From Rhodothermales bacterium (GTDB lineage: Bacteria; Bacteroidota; Rhodothermia; Rhodothermales; Bin80), in contig CATQHT010000003.1 in NCBI GenBank assembly GCA_958296045.1, positions 1,003,246 to 1,067,245 of the forward strand: DNA of 64,000 bases, written 5' to 3'. Below are positions 57,463 to 64,000 of the stretch, piece by piece. Position 1 is the first letter of the stretch. Each line of letters opens with the position of its first letter. Position numbers and translations under genes: made by a program. Under the pieces are notes generated by a model that saw only the letters and a program-made list of their open reading frames with translations, searched no databases and was not told the origin of the DNA.

Positions 57463-57923
57463 AGCCCTCGCCGCGAGCGTGAGCTGGCCACTGCTGCTAG
57501 GCATGCCACGTGCCTCAACGATAGGATAGTCTGCGCTGGTCCGCCTGATCGATCGGCTCAGGCTTTGGCGGGATGTCAGATGGACAGCGGGGGAGGCTCA
57601 GTCAGCGTAGGCATGAATGGCGATGACAAAGCCTGCAAGCGTCGACGTCCGCGGCTGCACGCTGGGAAACGCAACCTGCCAGCCCTGCCTTGCGGAGGAT
57701 TGTGCCAATTCGGGGTCAGGAAGACTTCGCGTGCCATGCCCAGAAGGTACGAGAGGTGGGTGGGAATCATAAGTGCCGCCAAAGCGACCACGCACGATTG
57801 GGTAGGCACTATGTGTTCTACTGCCTCAGCTCCGCTTGCATAAAGCCGTGGACGTTACCGGATCAATCCAGAACCGGTAACGTTCCACCGCGCCGGAATC
57901 CTCTAGCCCCTCCTTCTAACGTC
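57463..57923. other. intergenic, no gene recognised
   Basis: About 460 bases between the SGNH hydrolase and the methyltransferase. Short minus-strand frames exist (57576-57809) but match nothing I know. The methyltransferase promoter should be here. Confidence 0.45.
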
Positions 57924-58745
57924 ATGTACGAGGTTCCCGCCACTTCTGCATTTGTGCTCCTGTTCACGCCACCCGACTTTTACAAAGGGCAGGCGGCTGG
58001 CCGCTTTCTTGAGCAGGTGGACCTTACTGCTGGTGAGGGTCTGAGAAGCCAATTCAAGGAACACTGGGACGTTGCCTATGCTGCCATTGGATCGAGAAAA
58101 GCACGCGTACGGCAACTAAGCCAGTCCTACCTGCACAAGAATCCGACGGCGCAGGTCATATCTCTTGCCAGCGGACTGGATCCCATGACGTTAGCACTGG
58201 CCGAGCAGTTTCCGGGGGCGGCTGTCTATGATGTGGATATGAGCCAGATGGATGTTAAGGCCGATATCAATGCTACCATCGACGGTCCGAAAGTGAACTT
58301 CGTTACGGCAGACCTGGCTGATACGGCTGCGCTGCGACGCGTGCTTGCGGACCATGGGTGGGATGCAGAACTGCCCACGCTGGTGATAGCTGAAGGCATT
58401 ACGTACTATGTTCCCGCCTCGGTATTTGCACAGACGCTGGGTACAGTTCGTACGAGCGGTGGCGCCCTAGTGCTCGAGTATTCTATTCCCGACGACGCGA
58501 TCACCGACGTTAAGTACCGCAACGTGATTATCGACTTCTATAAGGAGCTCAGCAATCTATTGCAGATGCCGTTTCCCTTGGTGCGCTACTCCTTGGACTA
58601 TGTGCAGCAGCTTGCTGAACAGCTGGGCGGTACAGTTGAGTTGACGCTCGCCGATTACCACGGCGAGCTCGCTCTCACGGGGCGCAACGAGTATTTCGAG
58701 ACAATGGATTCCGGCGTGATTCGCGTGTCCCTCATAACATTTTGA
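57924..58745 (+). CDS. LCMT/PPM-type class I SAM-dependent methyltransferase
   Basis: Start at ATG 57924 (MYEVPATSAFVLLFTPPDFY); an upstream in-frame ATG at 57690 adds 78 residues without family character. 273 aa. Landmarks are AQVISLASGLDPMTLALAEQ (SAM-binding motif I), VYDVDMSQMDVKADI, VNFVTADLAD and LVIAEGITYYVPASVF, as in leucine carboxyl methyltransferase-type enzymes. The substrate is unknown; bacterial members methylate polyketides, small acids or proteins. It stands alone on the plus strand. Confidence 0.87.
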   Translation: MYEVPATSAFVLLFTPPDFYKGQAAGRFLEQVDLTAGEGLRSQFKEHWDVAYAAIGSRKARVRQLSQSYLHKNPTAQVISLASGLDPMTLALAEQFPGAAVYDVDMSQMDVKADINATIDGPKVNFVTADLADTAALRRVLADHGWDAELPTLVIAEGITYYVPASVFAQTLGTVRTSGGALVLEYSIPDDAITDVKYRNVIIDFYKELSNLLQMPFPLVRYSLDYVQQLAEQLGGTVELTLADYHGELALTGRNEYFETMDSGVIRVSLITF

Positions 58746-59908
58746 CAGCCTTGGATTCGTCATCGCGATCGACCTGTGGTGCAACCCGAAGGCTTGGTGG
58801 CATCCGTTAACGTGCTGGGACGGTGAATGCGACCGTGGTCTGGCGGGAAGCAGATGACGGGCAGCGCTGTGTCTGTAAGTCGACACGACTCCCGCAGTGG
58901 CTTGGATAGCTCTGAGGTTGCAGCTACGGTCTCCGAATCAATGACTGTCCAACGACAACTAGAATTGAGACCAGCGACAATTAGAATTGCGTTTCGGGAG
59001 GAGGAGACTCCCCGGCTTCGCAGCTCGCTGCTCCGCCGGGGAGTCTGTCCGATTTCGTAGGCGTTCAGGGGTCCGTACCGCGTTCGTTCGGGGTAAAGAT
59101 ACTGCTGTATGGGAGACATATGATTCAGGTATTTCCTTGTTTGATTGGCGTTGGTTGGAGGCTTCCAGTCATCCGCTGTGGTAGTGCTGCTGGAGCCTGT
59201 TTAGGGCGGCCGTCACCCCCACCATAGGCGTGCCGTTGGTTTCCGGCTGGCTGAAGGCAACGGGGCGGGTGGTCCGTAGGCTGCCCCGTTTGGTCGATAC
59301 CGTTTCCTCGCGGGATCGCTTTCGTGCGGTCTCTGTAGCCATCGTACAGGCCCTCGGTGCGCTCTCGCCTGTGCTGGAGGCGTACCAGGGTGTCCGGACT
59401 GAGACCGTCGTAAGCGCCTTTCTCACGTGTCCCTGAGCATCATACGGCGATCCGGAACCGTGCAACCCAGAACACAGCAAGGACATCTCACCGCTGTTCG
59501 GTGGACTGAAGGGGGTCCTGCGTGCTCCCTGGTCCCGGCAGCCGCCTTCCAAGTACACGCTCAGGTCATGATGGATGCGAGTGGGCGTGCGCCACGTCTC
59601 CTGTTCGGATACACTTACTTGAAGGCGCTCGCGGCCAAGTGAAAAAGGCGCTGCCTCTAGAGGCAAGCATCAAGAATCTTCTTCAGCGCGGCTTTTTGTT
59701 GGAAAAGAGTCATTGCAGACGACTGTCCCAGAGAATCGTGGAGATCAATAGATATAATGCATGGACCTCGAACTATGAGACCCACGCAACCGCAGCTTCA
59801 ATGCAGTGGTGTTCGGACTTCTTCCCCGGACGGGGAGCACATCTGGATGTGCTGCTCACGTCCCCCGCATCGGCCAACCTCACGTCGATCGTCGCGCACC
59901 ACCTTGTC
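58746..59908. other. 1.16-kb region without a recognisable gene
   Basis: It contains only short overlapping frames on both strands. A frame at 59230-59436 (FRAVSVAIVQALGALSPVLE) and a minus frame at 59169-59666 are open but unlike anything I recognise. A restriction enzyme partner for the DNA methyltransferase would be expected on the minus strand here, and is not visible. Confidence 0.45.
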
Positions 59909-60895
59909 TCACAAACTGCTGCCGAGCGGTGTCTTAGCGTCGTTAGCAGATTCCGCCGCGGTAGATCGCAGCCACTTTTGAGCGAAATCCACGAAGACAG
60001 GGTTGATCTCAATGCCCAAGAATTCCACTCCCATCCTGTTGGCCACGACACACTCGGATCCAGAACCCGCGAATGGAATCAGTAGGCGCCCCTGGGTTCC
60101 GATGATTCTGGATCGGATTAGCCTTTGCGTCAAGGCCTGCGGCTTTTGCGTCGGGTGCTTTAGGGTGCGATGATCACGATGGGCCTCCAGGGCGGACGGT
60201 GGATAGACATTGTCGTCACACGTGCGGCACATGAACCAGCGCTCGGCACGCCCAGCGCCACCGGCTAGGGCTGCGAGCTTGATGACGTCTCGGGGTAGGG
60301 CACCCTCCACATGAGCAACGTAGGTAGTCTTGCTGCCGGTTCGCTGATAGCGGGATGGCGTGTTTGTGCGAACTTTCCCTGCAGAATTGATCAGGAACCC
60401 CTCGGTGTAGGGCTCTCGTATCTGGTCAACCTCCAACTTCGGCCGGGCATGCTCACGCTTCCACAGACATACGATGGACTCATGCGATCGTTGCCAAAAC
60501 TTGCTTCTCGGCGCCGTCTTGTTGGTGTAATGCCACACCAGCCAGCGCTGCTGATGTAGCGGAAAGCGTACCGCAATATGGGCCACGTACTCGGGAAATC
60601 CATAGACATACAGCAGGCCGGATTCGGTGAGCAATTCAAGGCAGTCCCTTATCCACGCTACCGACCACTCTACGTACTTATCGAGCGGCATCGCCCCCTT
60701 GCCTTGGCCAAAATCCTTGCCGATGTTGTACGGCGGATCAGCGATTATGACGTCGAAACGTTCTCCCTGCTGCACCAGGGAATCGAGGGCCACCACAGCA
60801 TCCCCGCACACGATTGAGCCGGTGCAGCCTGCAAGCCTTTTCGCTGACAGCCCCTGCAGGCCTTCCAGGTTGACGCCGGGTGGGTTAACAGCCAT
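59909..60895 (-). CDS. orphan DNA methyltransferase (beta-class, adenine type)
   Basis: About 328 aa from the ATG at 60895; a TTG sits directly before it. Motif IV DPPYNIG (FDVIIADPPYNIGKDF) comes first and motif I FAGSGSE (LLIPFAGSGSECVVANRMG) last, the order of beta-class enzymes. DPPY favours N6-adenine methylation. HPTQKPQALTQRLI is motif X. The central part has a short Cys/His stretch (RWFMCRTCDDNVYPPSALEA, HRDHRTLKHP). No restriction gene is visible beside it. Its start follows the AlbA-type gene stop by about 5 bases. Confidence 0.9.
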   Translation of the reverse strand: MAVNPPGVNLEGLQGLSAKRLAGCTGSIVCGDAVVALDSLVQQGERFDVIIADPPYNIGKDFGQGKGAMPLDKYVEWSVAWIRDCLELLTESGLLYVYGFPEYVAHIAVRFPLHQQRWLVWHYTNKTAPRSKFWQRSHESIVCLWKREHARPKLEVDQIREPYTEGFLINSAGKVRTNTPSRYQRTGSKTTYVAHVEGALPRDVIKLAALAGGAGRAERWFMCRTCDDNVYPPSALEAHRDHRTLKHPTQKPQALTQRLIRSRIIGTQGRLLIPFAGSGSECVVANRMGVEFLGIEINPVFVDFAQKWLRSTAAESANDAKTPLGSSL

Positions 60896-60899
60896 CAAA

Positions 60900-61370
60900 T
60901 CAGGCGAGGTTGGTTCGTACTCGGGGTCTTACCTTGACCGCTTTCAGCAGTCGGTGGTTTGTCGTTCCCATGAGCTTCTCCCCACCGGTGAGCACAGACG
61001 GTACAGAAACCCGTGTCTGGGCACGTGTCCGACAAGAGTGAGCTAAGTTCCTGTCATGGGCCAGCCTCCGGTTACGCACCCCGAAGGTCACGCCGGCTTG
61101 AAAATCCAGCTCAGGATGGGCCGCCTCTACGCTGTGGCGAATCAAGTCCAGGGTGCCGGTGGCCGTTCTCTCGGCGCAGCGCACCAAGTACATCGACTCG
61201 GCAATGAGCGGGTTAGCGGACATGGAAGCGTGCGCCGCGCGCAGCTTCTGAACCGAGAGCTCGGGCGCCAAGCGGCCGGTATTGATTGCCGCAGGTCGAT
61301 CCTTGAAGGGCATGGCATCGATTCGGGTACTGTTGGCGCAGTACCTGTGCACCATCGCATTCACGATAGC
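60900..61370 (-). pseudogene. AlbA/HATPase_c_4-type ATP-binding protein, 3' exon only
   Basis: The minus-strand frame from the intron edge reads RDAIVNAMVHRYCANSTRI, then PAAINTGRLAPELSVQKLR, NPLIAESMYLVRCAERTATG and TLDLIRHSVEAAHPELDFQ. This is the C-terminal half of the common AlbA_2 plus HATPase_c_4 proteins. The 5' half is not in the window; the intron and, beyond it, another insertion occupy its place. The tail after NRRLAHDRNLAHS is unlike the family and may be shifted in frame. It ends just before the methyltransferase gene, so they may once have been one operon. Confidence 0.7.
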
Positions 61371-61410
61371 ATCGCGGTTGCCCCAGGGTTTCCCCTGGGG
61401 CCCCGCACAG
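61371..61410 (-). ncRNA. outer group II intron: end of domain V and domain VI
   Basis: On the minus strand the C at 61410 completes the outer domain V. Then TGTGCGG is followed by a domain VI hairpin GCCCCAGGG-GAAA-CCCTGGGGC, unpaired AA (candidate branch point) and CCGC, pairing with GCGG. The intron would end at CGAT (61371), an AY end seven bases after the branch A. The last splice position is inference. Confidence 0.65.
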
Positions 61411-61495
61411 GTAGGGTCGGGGTCTGGCGCGCCAATCCACAGGACTCAGTCGGTAACCGCCTTGTCCTGGAATCACGTTTCCAGACCCCGCCACA

Positions 61496-62866
61496 TCAAA
61501 CCACGGCGTGCGGTTTTCCCGCACCGGGCTTTCCTGCTGGATACGCCGTAAAGTTTATACGCAGTTGGCGTGGGCGTGCTTTCGGCTTGTAATACGATAT
61601 GTGCCACTGGTCGTACAGTCCCAGTCGCTCGTAGAACATGCGCCTATTCCACCGTTTCCAACCATAGCCCCGGCGTCCTCGGGCTCGCATCAGATGGCGC
61701 CTGATCTTCAGTTCTACCCAATTGCGGATGTAACGAAAGCATCGGCTGGATTGCCCTATCCGAAAATAGTTCAACCATCCCCGTAAAATCGGGTTGATAC
61801 GTTCAATTACACGTGTGACCGGCTGTGAGCGAAAACGTCGGAATACCTCCTTGAGCCGCCGTAGCAGCTTCGTGCGCGCCTTCATACGGGGCACCGTCAG
61901 GGCGCCCCAGCGCCCCCGCTTCGTCCTGTACCGACGAATGCGGAACCCAAGAAACGTGAAACTCGCCCCTTCGGTCAGGTCAACCCTCCGCGTCTTCTCT
62001 ACATTGAGCGAAACGTCAAGCTTAGCCAACTCCTCCAGCAAACGCCGGTAAATCCCCCGCTCCAGCCAGCCCCATTTGGGGTAGCCATCCACCACTATCA
62101 CCAGGTCGTCAGCAAAGCGGGCGTACTCCATATGGAAGTACCCCCTCTCGCGGGTGACCGCCTTCGCACGCTCCAGCATACGATCCACCTCATTGAGGTA
62201 GATGTTGCTCAGAAGCGGCGAGATGACGCCCCCTTGAGGCACGCCTTTGTTGCCACCAGACTTCAGTATCCGCTTTAGTAGCCACAGAATCGCGTTGTCC
62301 TTAACACGGACAGCCACTTTCCAGAGTAGAATATGGTGACGTATCGTATCGAAGTACGACGCCAGATCCACATCTATTACCCGGGTCATTCCTTTGACCA
62401 CCGCCGAGGTTACACGGTGTACGGCAGCATGAGGCGTGCGCTTCGGTCGGTACCCATAGGATCCGTCCTGAAAGTCGGCCTCAAAGATCGGCTCCAGAAT
62501 CAGCTTCAACGCTCCCTGTACCACGCGATCACGTATCGTCGGAATACCCAGCGTGCGGAACTTGCCGCCGCCTTTAGGTATCCGCTTCTTACGCAATCCC
62601 GATGGTCGGTAGCGGTATAAGACAAGATCGCGCCGTATATCGTCCAGAAACGCCTCCAATCCCGACTCCTCTATGGCTTCAAACGTCATTGCGTCAATGC
62701 CCGGGGCACCGCCGTTTCGTTTTGCCATTCGGTACGCCTCCTGGAGCGTTTCCATCTTACATACATGCACGTACATGCCCCAAAAACGCCATTCCGGCTC
62801 TGCCTTGGCTTTACGGTATATTCTCCTCCTCAGGTCCTGCAGGCTTATAGTTGCGGCCTTCTTCAT
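61496..62866 (-). CDS. ltrA: group II intron reverse transcriptase/maturase
   Basis: 456 aa. RT blocks are visible: GGAPGIDAMTFEAIEESGLE, RRIPKGG-like KKRIPKGGGKFRTLGIPTIR, QDGSYGYRPKRTPHAAVHRV, VIDVDLASYFDTI, GNKGVPQGGVISPLLSNIYL and the catalytic YARFADDLVIVV (FADD, residues 251-254). The maturase X domain follows (INPILRGWLNYFRIGQSSRC). There is no HNH endonuclease. The TGA stop (61496-61498) lies at the edge of domain V, so the protein frame runs through the catalytic RNA domain, as often seen in bacterial introns. The frame is intact. Confidence 0.95.
   Translation of the reverse strand: MKKAATISLQDLRRRIYRKAKAEPEWRFWGMYVHVCKMETLQEAYRMAKRNGGAPGIDAMTFEAIEESGLEAFLDDIRRDLVLYRYRPSGLRKKRIPKGGGKFRTLGIPTIRDRVVQGALKLILEPIFEADFQDGSYGYRPKRTPHAAVHRVTSAVVKGMTRVIDVDLASYFDTIRHHILLWKVAVRVKDNAILWLLKRILKSGGNKGVPQGGVISPLLSNIYLNEVDRMLERAKAVTRERGYFHMEYARFADDLVIVVDGYPKWGWLERGIYRRLLEELAKLDVSLNVEKTRRVDLTEGASFTFLGFRIRRYRTKRGRWGALTVPRMKARTKLLRRLKEVFRRFRSQPVTRVIERINPILRGWLNYFRIGQSSRCFRYIRNWVELKIRRHLMRARGRRGYGWKRWNRRMFYERLGLYDQWHISYYKPKARPRQLRINFTAYPAGKPGAGKPHAVV
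61498..61531 (-). ncRNA. inner group II intron domain V
   Basis: Minus strand AAGCCCGGTGCGG, GAAAA loop, CCGCAC, GC bulge, then CGTGGTTT. Stem pairs GTGCGG/CCGCAC above a 2-nt bulge and AAGCCCG/CGTGGTTT below, with one extra bulged U. The AGC catalytic triad lies at the base of the 5' strand. It agrees with group II domain V apart from the bulged U. Confidence 0.75.
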
Positions 62867-63378
62867 GTCTTCAGTGCCTCCCCGTTATTGTCGGAAAACA
62901 TACCAGCAGCGAGGCGCCTTCGCTCCACGGGCATTACCCCGCTTCAGCGCTACTACGCACCTCTCCGCCACCCTCTCACCTTCGGTACACTTCCCGGTGC
63001 CACCGGTTATAGTACCTACCTTTCTCCGACGATTTCTCGTCGGGGCGAGGAGGGCTTCTCCAGTTGCTTTGCATGTCCTTGTGATCGTGCCGTCGCTACC
63101 ACCCCGCCGAAGTGGAACAGTCGTTTCAATCAGATTTCGACCGCCCATGCTGCCTTCGTCCCACGGATGAGGACTCGGCCTTCGGGATACACTGACGAGG
63201 CCACCTGTGCGTTCACTTGCGTTACGGCCCGAACACTCGCAACCTCCCCAAGGGAGGCCTTGTCGGTAGGCTTCATGAATTAAGTTTCCCGCTTCCATGC
63301 TACCCGAGCTACAGAGCTCTGATTTCTACTCTGGCAGGACTGACTCCTGCCGAACATGCCAGCCTATGCTGGACACAC

Positions 63379-63409
63379 ATCCGTGCGTGCGCGTTAACGC
63401 ACACGGCTC
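63379..63409 (-). ncRNA. outer group II intron domain V, 5' 31 of 32 bases
   Basis: Minus strand GAGCCGTGTGCG, TTAA(CG) loop, CGCACGCACGGAT. With the C at 61410 it folds as a standard domain V: lower stem GAGCCGTGT/GCACGGATC, a two-base AC bulge, upper stem GCG/CGC, and the AGC triad at bases 2-4. The inner intron splits it one base before its end. Confidence 0.8.
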
Positions 63410-63649
63410 CTCCCGCAGGTCGCGCTCCCGCGCATGACGTTAGGAAGTGGGGAAACCCCACCTCCAGCCGTAAGCGGTTCACCTGCGCCCCGACTGTGGC
63501 TCTGAGTCCACAGCTCTTGGACAGATTCACAAAATCCGGCCCAGTGTCCGGCATGAATCCGGCTTCCCGCTTTCCCCTTGGGTGCGACCCTTGGCTCCAC
63601 CGGCTCCGCCCCGTGGTCATCCACGCGTTGTTCGCTGGCTTCGTAGCTA
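63395..63649 (-). repeat. outer group II intron 3' region, copy 2 of a 255-bp repeat
   Basis: Near-identical to 35699-35956 over about 255 bases. On the minus strand it leads into the outer domain V at 63409. The intron's 5' part and any protein gene are missing: beyond 63649 the sequence changes to the upstream region of another insertion sequence. Short frames here (for example PRGKREAGFMPDTG) are intron RNA. Confidence 0.75.
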
Positions 63650-63891
63650 GTGCTTGTCCGAAAAACAGGGCCTGCCTTGCGTAGATGGCTACATGGGGGT
63701 CAGCAGGGGGAGAGGTACGCCAGAAATAGGCGTTTTTGCGGGCTAATGGTCGGTCTAACTCACTCTGGACCCATTGTGGACCCATTCCTGCCAAGAGCTT
63801 GAATCCGCGAATGTTGGCTCAGATTTAGCTTTTCTCAGCGTAAAGCACGATATTGAGCTCTGAACCCGCCTACATTCGCCCGAGTCATACA

Positions 63892-64000
63892 CATGAGAGC
63901 GGTCATTAAGTCCCAGTCGGATCTGGGGGTCACGCCGATTGAGCAGATTGAGCTGAACCCCAAGTCAAGGGACGATACCCCCGCGGTGTTGCGCGGCCTG
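63892..64000 (+). CDS. transposase N-terminus (ISNCY-like), runs off window
   Basis: 36 codons from ATG 63892: MRAVIKSQSDLGVTPIEQIE then LNPKSRDDTPAVLRGL. The segment L-x-x-K-S-R-D-D-x-P-x-x-L-R-G-L is the standard beginning of a widespread ISNCY-type transposase. The rest lies beyond base 64000. Bases 63650-63891 upstream hold its left end, which probably truncated the outer intron fragment. Confidence 0.75.

Larger units (their letters stand above)
61411..63378 (-). mobile_element. inner group II intron, inserted in domain V of another intron
   Basis: 1968 bases. The 5' end GTGTGTCCAGCATAGGCTGG (63378 down) matches the GUGYG-YCCAG... start of group II introns. A reverse transcriptase/maturase lies in domain IV. 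Domain V is at 61498-61531. Domain VI has a 10-bp stem CGGGGTCTGG/CCAGACCCCG, followed by bulged A and CCCTAC at 61411, a normal AY 3' end. The exon on each side is the split domain V of a second intron. No endonuclease domain is seen in the protein, consistent with a class C-like intron that targets stem-loops. Confidence 0.82.

Noticed and set aside
59169-59666. 165-codon minus-strand frame as a restriction enzyme partner
   Set aside because: No nuclease motif, no resemblance to any known family, and polar low-complexity composition.
63309-63794. 161-codon minus-strand frame and its twin at 35631-36206
   Set aside because: Both cover the intron repeat; the frames differ between the two copies by small indels, so there is no protein-level selection.

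Overview
The window looks like a chromosomal segment of a moderately GC-rich member of the Bacteroidota/Rhodothermota side of the tree. The evidence is a PorD-like (DUF4835) protein, an LRR protein ending in a type IX secretion (T9SS) C-terminal domain, two carboxypeptidase-regulatory-domain TonB receptors (one behind an ECF sigma/FecR pair), and the ileS-traR-lspA order. The exact lineage is inference.

Layout. 0-10 kb is housekeeping and envelope: a partial M23 peptidase, peptide deformylase, a DUF411 protein, the PorD-like protein, a three-part protease/propeller/barrel protein, tRNA-Ser(CGA), alaS, and a divergent DUF4097 protein. 10.3-17.9 kb is accessory: an istA remnant, a broken DruA-domain/IS4 transposase element, a secreted LRR protein, an IS66-like scrap and an istB with a mutated Walker A. 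17.9-28 kb is metabolic and envelope: thiolase, YyaL/DUF255, glycerate 2-kinase, NIPSNAP protein, amidohydrolase, TonB receptor. 28-31 kb is an insertion-sequence graveyard (tnpB and DDE transposase pseudogenes). 31-36.5 kb holds a DinB protein, a decaying tripartite tricarboxylate transporter (tctCBA), a NucS-like nuclease and a group II intron fragment. 36.5-41 kb is ECF sigma/FecR/STN-type TonB receptor. 41-47 kb is lspA, traR/dksA-like, ileS, purine nucleoside phosphorylase and yggS. 47-57.5 kb is a tesA-ybbA-ybbP-like lipid/ABC locus. Its second permease gene is cut into three pieces by two mobile elements with inverted termini, one carrying a serine recombinase and the other a TnpB plus a small ribbon-helix-helix-like protein. 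57.5-64 kb holds an LCMT-family methyltransferase, an orphan adenine-type DNA methyltransferase, the 3' end of an AlbA/HATPase-type gene, a nested pair of group II introns and the start of another transposase.

The strongest unusual signals are these. (1) A twintron: a complete group II intron (about 61411-63378, minus strand) sits inside domain V of a second, 5'-truncated group II intron, and the split domain V can be rejoined exactly. (2) A TnpB element with about 13-bp inverted termini and a TAA duplication, unlike ordinary IS605-type TnpB elements. (3) A serine-recombinase element with 12-bp inverted termini in the same host gene, which allows the shattered FtsX-type permease to be reassembled from three places. 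(4) A DruA (DUF4338) domain and an IS4/Tn5-type transposase that look like one formerly continuous gene.

Many accessory genes are pseudogenes, often with TGG-to-TAG changes. TAG still ends several intact genes, so a changed genetic code is unlikely. No CRISPR array or rRNA gene was seen.
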